From Paenalicyclobacillus cellulosilyticus (GTDB taxonomy: Bacteria; Bacillota; Bacilli; Alicyclobacillales; Alicyclobacillaceae), in the NCBI RefSeq assembly GCF_014647315.1, contig NZ_BMOY01000004.1, positions 40,412-104,411 of the forward strand: a stretch of 64,000 nucleotides of DNA, in the 5' to 3' direction. Position numbers and translations under genes: made by a program. Below the pieces are notes generated by a model. The model saw only the letters and a list, made by a program, of their open reading frames with translations. It was not told the DNA's origin and ran no database searches. This document shows, one piece after another, positions 36,068 to 45,405 of the stretch; the stretch's first letter is position 1; each line of letters begins with the position of its first letter.

Positions 36068-37834
36068 TCACGCGAAATACCCGCCTGCCGCCAAGATGCG
36101 CCCGGCAATCTCACGTTTCATCCGCTTGCCGTTCACCGGTTCGTAGCGCGTCCACTTGCGCCAGACCGCAAGATGGGTGCGCAGGGCGTCGCCCTCCTCC
36201 ATCGCCGCCAGCGCATCGCGGGACCGGGCGGCGATGCGGTCGAACGCCTCGCGGACGTACACCCGCACCATGTCCGCCTGGTGTTCCGCGCGGCCGCCGC
36301 CCCGCTCTGCCGCCTTCTCGGCGCGAAGCAAGGCGCTCTCTGCCGCGTACACCTCGATGGCGAGATCGGCCAAGGCGGCGAGGATCTCCTGCTCCCCTTC
36401 CAGCGCCTGCCCAAAGCGCTGGACCGCCAACCCTCCCGTGTAGAGAAACAACCGTTTGCCCACGGTGAGCAAGCGCCGCTCTGCGGCGAACACCCCCTGC
36501 GCCTCGTCGGGGCTTGGGTTGAACACCTCGCGCTCCACATCTTTCGCCGCCTGAAGAAGCGGCAACTCCCCTTTCATGGCTCGCCGCAGCAACATCTCCG
36601 GGATCAGCAGGCGGTTGATCTCGTTCGTGCCCTCGAAGATCCGGTTGATCCGCGCGTCGCGGTACATGCGTTCCACCGGATAGTCCTCGATATACCCATA
36701 GCCGCCGTGGATCTGGACCGCCTCATCGACGACGAACCCGAGCGCTTCCGAGGCGTACACCTTGTTGATGGAGCACTCGAGGGCGTACTCCGCAATCCGC
36801 CGCGCCGCATCCCGGCCATCCGCCGGTCCGCCGTCTGCCGACAGCTCACGGTCGATGTCGCCGGTAGTCCGATAGCACATGCTTTCCGTGACGAATGCCC
36901 GGATGGCCATATCGGCCAGCTTCTGCTGGATGAGCGGAAACTCGGCGATGGCCCTGCCGAACTGCCTGCGGGTCTGCGCGTAGCGGACCGCTTCCGCGAT
37001 GGCTTCCTTCATGCCGCCGACACAGCCGACCGCCAGCTTGTGGCGGCCGATGTTCAGGATGTTGAACGCAATCACGTGACCGCGCCCCGGTTCTCCGAGC
37101 AGGTTCTCAACCGGAACCGGCACGTCCTGCAAGATGAGCGGGCGGGTGGACGACGCCTTGATCCCCATCTTGTGTTCCTCGGGCCCCGTGGCCACGCCGG
37201 GGAAATCCCGCTCCACGATGAACGCGGAGAACCGCTCGCCGTCGATCTTGGCGTAGACGATGAACACGTCGGCAAACGCCGCATTGGTGATGAACTGCTT
37301 GCTGCCGTTCAGGATGTAATGCCGCCCGTCCGGCGCGAGGCGGGCGGTGGTACGGGCGCTGAGCGCGTCCGATCCCGACTCGGGTTCGGTGAGCGCGTAC
37401 GCGGCGAACTTGTCCCCTGCGGCAAGTGCCGGCAGGTAGCGGGTCTTCTGGTCCTCACTGCCGAAGAAGACGATGGGCAGGGTGCCGATGCCCACATGCG
37501 CACCGTGGCTGAGTGCGAACGATCCGCCCTGCGCCAGCGCCTCGCTGATGAGCGCCGCCGACACCTTATCCAGCCCCAGCCCCCCGTACGCCTCCGGCAC
37601 CTCGGCCGCGAGCAGTCCTTGCTGGCCAGCCTTGCGCAGCAGGCGCACCGTCAGGTCCCAGTCCTGCCGCTCCAACGCGGCCAGGTGGGGCCGCACCTCC
37701 CGCTCGACGAACGACCGCGCCGCCTCATGGATGAGGCGGTGCTCCGCGGTGAAATCCTCCGGCGTGAAGACCGCCTCCGCCGGGGTATCGGCGATCAAAA
37801 ACGCCCCGCCGCGCATCCACGGTGCCCGTTCCAT
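36068..37834 (-). CDS. fadE: Acyl-CoA dehydrogenase
   Basis: FAD-dependent first step of fatty-acid beta-oxidation, making trans-2-enoyl-CoA. At 588 residues it is longer than medium-chain enzymes and matches Bacillus FadE and VLCAD-like proteins with a C-terminal extra helical domain. Motifs include AYALTEPESGSDA, KQFITNAAFAD, IHGGYGYIEDYPVER and RIFEGTNEINR with the catalytic Glu. ATG at 37834 has GGGAGG upstream; alternative starts lie 3 and 9 bases before. It is third in the fadN-fadA-fadE operon. Confidence 0.96.
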   Translation of the reverse strand: MERAPWMRGGAFLIADTPAEAVFTPEDFTAEHRLIHEAARSFVEREVRPHLAALERQDWDLTVRLLRKAGQQGLLAAEVPEAYGGLGLDKVSAALISEALAQGGSFALSHGAHVGIGTLPIVFFGSEDQKTRYLPALAAGDKFAAYALTEPESGSDALSARTTARLAPDGRHYILNGSKQFITNAAFADVFIVYAKIDGERFSAFIVERDFPGVATGPEEHKMGIKASSTRPLILQDVPVPVENLLGEPGRGHVIAFNILNIGRHKLAVGCVGGMKEAIAEAVRYAQTRRQFGRAIAEFPLIQQKLADMAIRAFVTESMCYRTTGDIDRELSADGGPADGRDAARRIAEYALECSINKVYASEALGFVVDEAVQIHGGYGYIEDYPVERMYRDARINRIFEGTNEINRLLIPEMLLRRAMKGELPLLQAAKDVEREVFNPSPDEAQGVFAAERRLLTVGKRLFLYTGGLAVQRFGQALEGEQEILAALADLAIEVYAAESALLRAEKAAERGGGRAEHQADMVRVYVREAFDRIAARSRDALAAMEEGDALRTHLAVWRKWTRYEPVNGKRMKREIAGRILAAGGYFA

Positions 37835-37909
37835 CACACCCAACCTCCCGTCTCAAGGATCACGCCTGTTCGGACATGTCCGCCCGTTTGGCCACCATCA
37901 CGCCTGCGA

Positions 37910-39091
37910 TCACGCCCGTTCGAACACGCCCGCTGCCCCCATGCCGCCGCCGACGCACATGGTGACCAACCCGTAGCGTCCGCCGCGGCGGACCAGCTCG
38001 TAGAGGAGCGAAACCACGAGGCGCGCGCCCGTACACCCGAGCGGATGCCCGAGCGCGATGGCGCCCCCGTTGACGTTGACGCGGGATGGGTCGAGCTCGA
38101 GCGCCCGGATGACCTGCACCGCCTGGGCCGCGAACGCCTCGTTCAACTCGATGAGGTCCACGTCCGCCAAGGAAATCCCCGCGCGTAAAAGCGCTTTGGG
38201 CACCGCCGCCACCGGGCCGATGCCCATCACATCCGGATCGACCCCCGCGACGGCGAACGCGCGAAAGACGCCGAGCGGCTTGACGCCGAGTTCCTTCGCC
38301 TTTTCCGGCGACACGACGAGCACCGCCGCGGCGCCGTCGCTCATCTGCGACGCATTGCCCGCCGTCACCGTCCCGCCCTCGCGAAACACCGGCTTGAGGC
38401 GGGCCAACGCCTCGAGGGAGGTGTCGGGCCGCACCCCCTCGTCCACAGTCAGCGTCCGCTCCACGGTCTCCACGCGGCCTTCCGGGCCAAGCCGCCGCTC
38501 CTTGACCGTCACCGGCACCGTCTCCTCGGCGAACCGGCCCGCCGCGATGGCGGCGGCAGCCCGCTGGTGGCTTTGGAGCGCGAACGCGTCCTGCGCTTCC
38601 CGGGTGACGCCGAAGCGGCGCGCCACCTCCTCCGCCGTCTGGCCCATCGCCATGTACGCCGCAGGATAGTGCGCAACGAGGTACGGGTTCGGGCTGAAGG
38701 CCGTGCCGCCCATCGGGATGAGGCTCATCGACTCGACGCCGCCGGCGATGAGACAGTCTGCCATCCCGGTCATCACCTGCTGGGCCGCCAAGGCGATGCT
38801 CTGCAACCCCGACGCGCAAAACCGGTTGACGGTCACGCCGGCCACGCTCGCCGGCAACCCGGCGCGCAAGCCGATGACGCGGGCCACGTTCATCCCCTGC
38901 TCTGCTTCCGGAAAGGCGCACCCCATCCAGATGTCCTCGATCTCGTCGGGCGCAAGCGCCGGCACGCGCGCCAACAGCGCCTGCACCACGATGGCGCCCA
39001 GCTCATCCGGCCGCACGGTCCGCAGCGCCCCGCGCCCCGCTTTGCCGATGGGCGTCCGCACCGCTGCGGCGATCACCGCCTCTCGCACCAT
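37910..39091 (-). CDS. fadA: Acetyl-CoA acyltransferase (thiolase)
   Basis: Cleaves 3-ketoacyl-CoA with CoA in beta-oxidation. The 393-residue protein has nucleophile Cys92 in NRFCASGLQS, the catalytic His in GHPLGCTGAR, and the proton-donor Cys379 in MCVGGGMG, plus NEAFAAQAV. ATG at 39091 follows AAAGGGGGGAGA. It lies between fadN (34-base gap) and fadE (66-base gap), the B. subtilis fadNAE order. Confidence 0.97.
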   Translation of the reverse strand: MVREAVIAAAVRTPIGKAGRGALRTVRPDELGAIVVQALLARVPALAPDEIEDIWMGCAFPEAEQGMNVARVIGLRAGLPASVAGVTVNRFCASGLQSIALAAQQVMTGMADCLIAGGVESMSLIPMGGTAFSPNPYLVAHYPAAYMAMGQTAEEVARRFGVTREAQDAFALQSHQRAAAAIAAGRFAEETVPVTVKERRLGPEGRVETVERTLTVDEGVRPDTSLEALARLKPVFREGGTVTAGNASQMSDGAAAVLVVSPEKAKELGVKPLGVFRAFAVAGVDPDVMGIGPVAAVPKALLRAGISLADVDLIELNEAFAAQAVQVIRALELDPSRVNVNGGAIALGHPLGCTGARLVVSLLYELVRRGGRYGLVTMCVGGGMGAAGVFERA

Positions 39092-39125
39092 TCTCCCCCC
39101 TTTGCGCGCGATGCGCAGCATGCTG

Positions 39126-41525
39126 TCAGTTGCGCAGCGGCTTGCCGGTCGCCAACATGTGGCGCATCCGCTGCCGGGTCTTCTCCTCGCCGATGAGGCT
39201 GAGAAACGCCTCGCGCTCCAGGTCGAGCAGGTAGCTTTCCGGCACCTCCGTCCCGCGCGGCAGATCACCACCGGTCATCACCCGGATGAGATGGTGCGCG
39301 ATCTTCACGTCGTGATCGGTGATGCGGCCGGCCAGGCGCATATCGGCCACACCCACCTTGAGCGCGGCGGCGGCCGGTTCTCCGCCCACCGGGATGCGTG
39401 CCGGGCGCGGCGGCCGGTAACCGGACCGGGCGAGTCCGAGCGCCGCCTGCTTGGCGTCGTACAGCAGCCGGTCGCGGTCGAACGTCACGCCGTCTTCCGC
39501 GCGCAGGTAGCCGAGGCGCTTGGCATCCTGGGCGCTCGTCGACACCTTGGCCAGCGCGACCGTCTCGAACGCAAAGCGAAGGAACGGATCGAGCCGGACC
39601 TCGACGCCGGGCGGTATGCGGCTCGCCGCGCGCAGGGCCATCTCCTTCGTGCCGCCTCCCGCCGGGATCAGTCCGACACCCGTCTCGACCAACCCGAGGT
39701 ACGCTTCCGCCGCCGCCTGCACCCGGGCGGCGGCGAAGCACACCTCCAGGCCGCCGCCGAGGGTCATCCCGAACGGGGCCGCGACCACCGGTTTCCGCAG
39801 ATACTTCAGGCGCAGGACAGCCTGTTGAAAACGGCGGACCATGGCGTCAATCTCGTCCCAGTTCTCGTCCTCCGCCTCCATCAACATCAGCATCAGGTTG
39901 GCGCCCACGCAGAAGTGGCGGCCTTCGTGGCCGATGACGAGCGCCTCCCAGCGCGCCTCCACCTCGTCCGCCGCCTGCTCCATCATCGCGATGACGTCCG
40001 GACCGATGGCCTGTTTGGGCGCGTGCAACTCGAGGCACAACACGCCGTCGCCGAGATCGACGAGGCTTGCCCCCGGATTGCCTGCGACCAGGTGCCCGGC
40101 CTCCTTGAGCTGCACGAGCGAGATGCGCTCCGGCGGCTGCTCGACGCCGCGGTACACGCCCGCGGCGGTATAGCAACGCAAGACGCCGCCTGTGCCGCGC
40201 TCGTAAAACACCGCCGGTTGGCGGCTTGCCACGTGCGCGACCGCCTGCGGCAAGCGCTCCCCTTCCGCTTCCATGCGGCGCGCCAGGGCCGTCACGCCGA
40301 GCGCGTCCCACATTTCAAACGGGCCGAGCTCCCAACGGAACCCCCACTTCATCGCCTGGTCGACGGCAGCCACGTCGTCCGCAATCTCCGGCAGCTTCTC
40401 CGCCGCGTAGAGGAGCACCTTTTTCAAGACGAACCAAGCGAAGTCCGCCGCGCGGTCGCCTCCCTGCAGCAACGCCCGCAGCCTGTCCGCAGCGGACGGC
40501 AGCGCGCGCGCCGCCTCGATGACCGGGGAAGACAGGCGCCGCCGCGGACGGTACGACCACGTGGCCAGGTCGAGCACTTCCAGCTCGCCCGTCTCCCGGT
40601 TGCGGCGGTAAAAACCGCCCCCCGCCTTCTCGCCGGTCCAGCCGCGCGCCACCATCTCCTCGATGAACGCCGGGACGGCGAACACCGCCCGCTCCGCCGG
40701 GTCCGGCAGGGCTTGCTGCATGTGGCGCGCCACGTGGACATACGTGTCGATCCCGACCAGGTCCAGGGTGCGGAACGTGGCGCTCTGCGGCCGGCCCATG
40801 ACCGGACCGGTCAGGTCGTCCACCTCGTCCGGCGCCAGCCCGAACGCCGCCATGGCGTCGAGCGTGATCGCCAAGGCGTACGTGCCGATGCGGTTGGCGA
40901 TGAAATTGGGCGTGTCCTTGGCAATCACGACCCCCTTGCCGAGCACCTGCGCCGAAAACGCCTGCATCCTCGCCACGACCGCCGGGTCGGTGTCGGGTCC
41001 GGGGATGATTTCCAGGAGTTTCATGTAGCGCGGCGGATTGAAGAAGTGGGTGCCGAGGAAACGGCGCCTCACCTCGGGCGGACAGCCCTCTGCGATGGCG
41101 GCGATGGACAGGCCGGAGGTGTTGGTGCTCAATACCGCTTCCGGCTTCAGGTGCAGCGCGGCGCGCGCGACGACATCCTGCTTGACGTCGAGGCGCTCCA
41201 CGACCGCCTCGATGACCCAGTCGCACGCCGCCAGCCGCGGCAGGTCGTCCTCCAGGTTGCCGACCTCAATCCACGTGAGGTCGGACGGATCGAAACAGGG
41301 CGGAGGCTGCTGCTGCCGCAGTTGCTCGAGGGCACGGGCGGCGATGCGGTTGCGCACCTCGCGCGAAGCCAGCGTCAACCCGCGCGCCGCCTCCTCCGGC
41401 GTCAGGCGGTCGGGCACGATGTCCAGCAACAGGACGTCCAAACCGGCACCCGCCAACAGCGCCGCGATGGCGGAACCCATCACGCCGGCTCCCAGCACGG
41501 CGACCCTGCGGATATGCGGATTCAC
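39126..41525 (-). CDS. fadN: 3-hydroxyacyl-CoA dehydrogenase/enoyl-CoA hydratase
   Basis: Bifunctional beta-oxidation enzyme of 799 residues: an N-terminal NAD-binding 3-hydroxyacyl-CoA dehydrogenase (VAVLGAGVMGSAIA, THFFNPPRYMKLLEI, dimerisation domain with NRIGTYA) and a C-terminal enoyl-CoA hydratase/isomerase crotonase domain (from about 480: FGMTLGGGLEVCFAA and GLVETGVGLIPAGGGTKEMA split by about 20 residues). The crotonase part follows the dehydrogenase, the reverse of E. coli FadB, as in Bacillus FadN. The GTG start at 41525 has GGGGATGACGAG upstream. Confidence 0.96.
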   Translation of the reverse strand: MNPHIRRVAVLGAGVMGSAIAALLAGAGLDVLLLDIVPDRLTPEEAARGLTLASREVRNRIAARALEQLRQQQPPPCFDPSDLTWIEVGNLEDDLPRLAACDWVIEAVVERLDVKQDVVARAALHLKPEAVLSTNTSGLSIAAIAEGCPPEVRRRFLGTHFFNPPRYMKLLEIIPGPDTDPAVVARMQAFSAQVLGKGVVIAKDTPNFIANRIGTYALAITLDAMAAFGLAPDEVDDLTGPVMGRPQSATFRTLDLVGIDTYVHVARHMQQALPDPAERAVFAVPAFIEEMVARGWTGEKAGGGFYRRNRETGELEVLDLATWSYRPRRRLSSPVIEAARALPSAADRLRALLQGGDRAADFAWFVLKKVLLYAAEKLPEIADDVAAVDQAMKWGFRWELGPFEMWDALGVTALARRMEAEGERLPQAVAHVASRQPAVFYERGTGGVLRCYTAAGVYRGVEQPPERISLVQLKEAGHLVAGNPGASLVDLGDGVLCLELHAPKQAIGPDVIAMMEQAADEVEARWEALVIGHEGRHFCVGANLMLMLMEAEDENWDEIDAMVRRFQQAVLRLKYLRKPVVAAPFGMTLGGGLEVCFAAARVQAAAEAYLGLVETGVGLIPAGGGTKEMALRAASRIPPGVEVRLDPFLRFAFETVALAKVSTSAQDAKRLGYLRAEDGVTFDRDRLLYDAKQAALGLARSGYRPPRPARIPVGGEPAAAALKVGVADMRLAGRITDHDVKIAHHLIRVMTGGDLPRGTEVPESYLLDLEREAFLSLIGEEKTRQRMRHMLATGKPLRN

Positions 41526-41555
41526 CTCGTCATCCCCTTTCCGGCGCGGCAGCGT

Positions 41556-42476
41556 TCACCCCATGGTGCGGCGCGCCGCGAACGCCTCCTGCAGCCTCCC
41601 GGTCACCGGCCCGGGACCCTTGGCCTGCCACAAGGTGACGAGCGGCCCGTCGCGCCCGACCAATCCGCGCGGGCGTTCCTCCCCGAGCTGGTGCAACGAC
41701 GGAAGATCCGCTTCATACGCGAGAATCCTGTCGACCGCCAACACCTCGGTCGTCGTCCCGGTGAGGAACACCTCGTCGGCAGCGGCGAGTTCAGCCAGCG
41801 GCCAAGCGACCTCGCGGACAGGGATGCCCAGATCATGCGCCAGACCGAGCACGAAACGGCGGGTGATACCCGCAAGGATGTAGCGGTTGGCCGGATGGGT
41901 GTAGAGCACCCCTTGGTGCACGACGAACAGGTTGCTGGCCGCCCCTTCCGTGATGGCGCCGGACCGCACCAAGAGCGCCTCGTCCGCCCCCGCCCGCCGG
42001 GCGTTCTCTTTCGCGATCACGTTGGGCAACAGGTTGATGCTCTTCACCCAGGCGTTGGCCCACCGCTCATCCGGCAGGCACAAGAGCGTCGCCGCGCGGG
42101 GCGCGGGCGGCGCTGTCCACGGCCGCACCACCATCGTCACGGCAGGTTGAACATCCGGGAACGTGTGCGCGCGCGGCGCCGTCCCGCGCGTCACCTGCCA
42201 GTACACCGTCGCCTCCGCCGCACCGCTTTGTGCCACCGCCTGTTCGATGAGCGACGTCCACTCCGCATCGGAGTGGGGATTCGCCAGTCCGATGGCGGCA
42301 AGGCTGTGCGCCAAGCGCTCGAGGTGCCACGCGAGCAAAAACGGCCTGCCGCCGTACACGCGCACCACTTCGTAGACCCCGTCGCCGAACAGGTGCCCCC
42401 GGTCCTCCAGCGGCACCACGGCGCCATCCGCGTCCGCCGCGACGAACACCCCGTTGACGTACGCGACGCTGGGCAT
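41556..42476 (-). CDS. dat: D-amino-acid transaminase (class IV PLP)
   Basis: A 306-residue fold-type IV aminotransferase. The PLP lysine lies in WVKSINLLPNV, the cofactor Glu in ITEGAASNLF, and LTGTTTEVL closes the site. EDRGHLFGDGVYEVVRVY and the TRGTAPRAHTFP segment favour D-alanine transaminase over branched-chain transaminase. It would supply D-Glu or D-Ala for peptidoglycan. It lies 30 bases before fadN, so it may be in the same transcript, and is divergent from the HIT gene. IlvE or aminodeoxychorismate lyase remain possible. Confidence 0.85.
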   Translation of the reverse strand: MPSVAYVNGVFVAADADGAVVPLEDRGHLFGDGVYEVVRVYGGRPFLLAWHLERLAHSLAAIGLANPHSDAEWTSLIEQAVAQSGAAEATVYWQVTRGTAPRAHTFPDVQPAVTMVVRPWTAPPAPRAATLLCLPDERWANAWVKSINLLPNVIAKENARRAGADEALLVRSGAITEGAASNLFVVHQGVLYTHPANRYILAGITRRFVLGLAHDLGIPVREVAWPLAELAAADEVFLTGTTTEVLAVDRILAYEADLPSLHQLGEERPRGLVGRDGPLVTLWQAKGPGPVTGRLQEAFAARRTMG

Positions 42477-42545
42477 CCTCGCTTCCCCTCGCTTTATCCA
42501 CGTTGTATGATAAGTGGAAACCGTTCATGCGCGGAGGTGAGACGA

Positions 42546-42890
42546 TTGAGCGATTGCATCTTCTGCAAAATCGTCCAGGGAGAGCTGCCGGCGGACAAAG
42601 TCGCCGAGACCGACGACCTGCTTGCGTTCAGGGACATCCGGCCCCAGGCCCCGGTGCACGTGCTGATCATCCCGAAAAAGCACATCCCGTCGGCCCACGC
42701 GGTGACGGAAGAGGACGCCCCGCTCATCGGGCGCCTGCACCGGTTGGCGCAACAGGTGGCGGAGCAGACCGGCGTCGCCGCAACCGGGTACCGGCTCGTA
42801 ACCAACGTCGGCACCCACGGCCAACAGACCGTCCACCACCTGCACTACCACCTGTTGGGAGGCCGGCAACTCACCTGGCCGCCCGGCTGA
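42546..42890 (+). CDS. HIT-family nucleotide-binding protein
   Basis: A 114-residue HINT-type histidine-triad hydrolase of nucleoside phosphoramidates. CIFCKIVQGE (zinc-type Cys pair) opens the protein. The triad QTVHHLHYHLLGG carries His-x-His-x-His, and VLIIPKKHIPS is typical. TTG at 42546 has GGAGGTGAGACGA upstream and starts LSDCIFC, the common N terminus of the family. Confidence 0.94.
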   Translation: MSDCIFCKIVQGELPADKVAETDDLLAFRDIRPQAPVHVLIIPKKHIPSAHAVTEEDAPLIGRLHRLAQQVAEQTGVAATGYRLVTNVGTHGQQTVHHLHYHLLGGRQLTWPPG

Positions 42891-42941
42891 TGCCCGGCGG
42901 CCCAGATGCCCGGCGCTTCGGATGCCCGGCTGATGCCCGGC
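42889..42941. repeat. GATGCCCGGC repeated four times
   Basis: Four copies of GATGCCCGGC start at 42889, 42905, 42921 and 42932. The first overlaps the HIT stop codon. The first three are spaced exactly 16 bases apart. They fill half of the gap between the HIT stop and the convergent OsmC stop, and they have no terminator-type T-run. Confidence 0.8.
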
Positions 42942-42992
42942 GGCCGTTTCTCGGCTTCTCCTTGTCCAGCCGCATCCCATCTCCTCTGCACC

Positions 42993-43433
42993 TCATTCTG
43001 CCGGCTGTTCCGCCGGGCGCGTCACCTCGACGCCGTTGAGGAGAAGGCGGGGCACAATCCGCGCCTTGAGCGACGCGGATGCGGAGCAGTACTTCTCTTC
43101 GCTCAATTGGATGGCCCGCCACGCCTTCTCCGGCTGCACATCCCCTGTCACCTTGTACGTGAGGGTGATCTCGGTGAACGCTTGCGGATGCTCCTCCCGC
43201 CGCTTGCCCTCGGCTTCAATCTCCAGGCTCTGCAGCGGTTGGCGCATCCGCTCCAGGATCATCGCCACGTCAATCCCGGTACATCCGGTCAACCCCATCA
43301 GGAGCAGCTCCATCGGCCGGTGCCCCTTGCCTTCACCGCCCGCTTCCGCGCTGGCATCCATGCTGACGGTGTATCCCGAAGGTCCGGTGGACACAAAATG
43401 ACGCTTCCCTTGCCATGTGGTGGTGACGCGCAT
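42993..43433 (-). CDS. OsmC/Ohr-family peroxiredoxin-like protein
   Basis: A 146-residue OsmC-fold protein with the two redox cysteines, Cys51 in LTGCTGIDV and Cys116 in EKYCSASAS. RPMELLLMGL is typical of the YhfA/OsmC group. These proteins reduce organic hydroperoxides with a cysteine pair. ATG at 43433 has GAGAGGAGA upstream. It is a single gene, convergent with HIT. Confidence 0.92.
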   Translation of the reverse strand: MRVTTTWQGKRHFVSTGPSGYTVSMDASAEAGGEGKGHRPMELLLMGLTGCTGIDVAMILERMRQPLQSLEIEAEGKRREEHPQAFTEITLTYKVTGDVQPEKAWRAIQLSEEKYCSASASLKARIVPRLLLNGVEVTRPAEQPAE

Positions 43434-43590
43434 CGGCTGTCTCCTCTCTTCGTGCGTGACCTTGCGCCACGATGCGGGCGATGGCTGGCGGCGCCAGTCA
43501 TCGCCCGCGCTGGAGCCGGTCATGGAACTCGCCAGTGCATGGTGCGCTTCCTGGCGTTGCCTCTATTGTACGTTGGCCGCATCCGCAGGC

Positions 43591-44169
43591 TCAAGCGAGA
43601 GGCGGGATCAGCCACAACGCGGCGAGCCCCATCACCGCACCGTGCCATGCCCCGGCGATGACATCGCTTGGGTAATGGAGGCCATGGTACACGCGCGAGA
43701 CGCAAAGCAGGATGGCGAGGCCCACAAGCAGCACCCGGTAGCCCGGAACCGGCCAAAACGCGACGGCCAGCGCGAACGCGCCTGCCGCGTGGTTGCTCGG
43801 GAACGAATCGCCGCGGCCGTGGGCGAGGAGCGGAACAAACGCCTTCTGTTCGAACGGCCGCGGCCGGTGCACCAGGCGGGCGGCGATCTCGTTGGCGACA
43901 CGGACAGCGACCGCTGCGGCCACGGCACACAGGCCGCACCCAAGCGCGCGCGGCACACCGGTGGCGGCAGCCCAGCCCATGGTGAACACCATCGCCAAGG
44001 GGGCCCAGCGGCCGAGGACGACGCTCGCCGCATCCAGCGTCGGCCAGCGGTGCCACAGCCGCCGCGCCCAGGCCACCGCGCGTTCATCCCATACGTTCGC
44101 ACGCGCGCAGGCGGCCGCCAGGCGCCGCTTGGGATATGACATGAAAACCGTGTGCGCCACGCGCGTCAC
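43591..44169 (-). CDS. PAP2-type undecaprenyl-diphosphatase-like enzyme
   Basis: A 192-residue polytopic PAP2 phosphatase, probably BcrC/YbjG-like. The three motifs are RLVHRPRPF, FPSNHAAGAFA and SRVYHGLHYPSDVIAG. It would convert undecaprenyl diphosphate to the monophosphate outside the membrane for cell-wall synthesis, or act on another lipid phosphate. The GTG start at 44169 overlaps the PLD-protein stop as GTGA, implying translational coupling. Confidence 0.88.
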   Translation of the reverse strand: MTRVAHTVFMSYPKRRLAAACARANVWDERAVAWARRLWHRWPTLDAASVVLGRWAPLAMVFTMGWAAATGVPRALGCGLCAVAAAVAVRVANEIAARLVHRPRPFEQKAFVPLLAHGRGDSFPSNHAAGAFALAVAFWPVPGYRVLLVGLAILLCVSRVYHGLHYPSDVIAGAWHGAVMGLAALWLIPPLA

Positions 44170-45236
44170 CCCGCATCCTGGAACACTCGATGGCGAACGG
44201 GATAATCGGTCCCGCGGCCGACCTGGACGGTCAGGTCGTCCGTCAGCGCTCGGTCGAACGCCGGCACGTCGTACAGTTCGATGTCGCCTTCGTGGTTCAC
44301 GTCGTACGCTTGGCGGCTGAAGTTGGCGCTGCCGATGATGAACACCCTGCCGGCGTCGACGTCGAGGATCTTGGCGTGCATCAACTCATCCCCGTACGGG
44401 CGGTAGAACCGCACCGCCGCACCGGCGTCCCGCAGTCGGTTGGCGGTGCGCCGGTTCTGCGACTGCGTCGGATCGAGCAGGACCTCGACGGCGACACCAC
44501 GCCGGCATGCGGCGACGAGCGCGTCGATGACCTGCCAGTCGGAGAGCACAAACGCCTCCATGCGGATGGAGGTGCGGGCTGCCTCAATGGCCTGCACGAC
44601 GTGTCGGCGCACCGCGCGGTCGTAGAGGAGCGGATGTTGCGCTGCGGGCGCCTGGGCGGGTTCGCCGTGCGCCCGTGCCCAGTCCCAGCGGAAGAGGGCC
44701 AAAAACGACGGATTGGCCTTCGCCAGATAGACGGACGCGTCGTTGTTGTGCCAACTGTAGGTCCCGAAATTCATGCCGCCGAGGAGGACGCCGCGGTCGG
44801 TGACCATCATTTTGATATGGGAGATCCCGCGCGGGATGCGCAATGACTGCACCGCGACCCCGGCGTGGCGCAAATACGGAAACCCCTTCGACTGAGATGC
44901 CCGTTCGTTCGCATCGACCACGACGCGCACGTCCACGCCGGCGCGACGGGCATCCACCAAGGCCTGTAAAATGTCCGGGTCCGACAGCTCATACATGTCG
45001 AGATACACGTAGCGTTGGCTGTGGTGAATCAGGGATAAGGCCTCGCGCTTGACATCCTCACCCCAGACGAGCGTCATCCCGTCTTCCGTCACCGGTTTGG
45101 GCAATGGCGGGGTCGTCCGCGGCGCAATCCCGATGCCGCCGATGCCGCAGCCTGTGCACAGCCCGGCGAGAAGCACGGCGATGCCCGTCCACTTCCACCG
45201 CATGAGTCTCCGTCTCGTCATGCACAGTCTCGTCAT
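44166..45236 (-). CDS. Phospholipase D-like lipoprotein
   Basis: A 356-residue PLD-superfamily enzyme with two HKD motifs, HIKMMVTDRGVLLGGMN and HAKILDVDAGRVFIIGSAN (His-x-Lys-x4-Asp in each). A signal peptide ends in a lipobox-like LCTGC, so it should be lipid-anchored outside the membrane. It could be a cardiolipin synthase, phospholipase or nuclease (Nuc/YhaM-like). ATG at 45236 has GGGAGAG 6 bases upstream. It is coupled to the PAP2 gene downstream, which suggests both act on phospholipids. Confidence 0.9.
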   Translation of the reverse strand: MTRLCMTRRRLMRWKWTGIAVLLAGLCTGCGIGGIGIAPRTTPPLPKPVTEDGMTLVWGEDVKREALSLIHHSQRYVYLDMYELSDPDILQALVDARRAGVDVRVVVDANERASQSKGFPYLRHAGVAVQSLRIPRGISHIKMMVTDRGVLLGGMNFGTYSWHNNDASVYLAKANPSFLALFRWDWARAHGEPAQAPAAQHPLLYDRAVRRHVVQAIEAARTSIRMEAFVLSDWQVIDALVAACRRGVAVEVLLDPTQSQNRRTANRLRDAGAAVRFYRPYGDELMHAKILDVDAGRVFIIGSANFSRQAYDVNHEGDIELYDVPAFDRALTDDLTVQVGRGTDYPVRHRVFQDAG

Positions 45237-45327
45237 GCACCGCTCTCCCTTCACACGTTTTCTCTAGGGTTCTCCTCTGCGGCGCCAGCTCCTGTTTGCA
45301 ATACGCTCAACCGCTGCTGATATTGGC

Positions 45328-45341
45328 CGAACACACGTTTG
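45328..45341. promoter_or_regulatory. LexA (DinR) box 1
   Basis: CGAACACACGTTTG fits the Bacillus LexA consensus (CGAAC-N4-GTTYG type) at nearly every position. It overlaps the -35 element of the promoter serving the 83-aa/polymerase/YolD operon. Confidence 0.8.
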
Positions 45342-45368
45342 GATTTTCGGCTCGGCATGCCGTATACT
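45339..45368 (+). promoter_or_regulatory. Sigma-A-type promoter of the SOS cassette
   Basis: TTGGAT (-35, 45339-45344) and TATACT (-10, 45363-45368) with an 18-base spacer. The two LexA boxes lie over the -35 and just downstream of the -10, so LexA would block polymerase binding until SOS induction. Confidence 0.7.
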
Positions 45369-45381
45369 CATAAGTGCCATG

Positions 45382-45395
45382 AGAACATACGTTCG
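45382..45395. promoter_or_regulatory. LexA (DinR) box 2
   Basis: AGAACATACGTTCG contains a GAAC-N4-GTTC dyad, the core LexA site. It lies 14 bases past the -10 element, at the expected transcription start, and 10 bases upstream of the first gene's start codon. Confidence 0.85.
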
Positions 45396-45405
45396 GGGTG
45401 AGACG

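Noticed and set aside
38703..42890. Very long open frame on the + strand opposite fadA/fadN/dat
   Set aside because: It is antisense to strongly supported genes; the GC-rich codon third positions leave few stops. Only its last 345 bases, in the same frame, are the real HIT gene.
42889..42941. CRISPR-like repeats
   Set aside because: Units are 10 bases with irregular spacing, no spacers, and no cas genes nearby.
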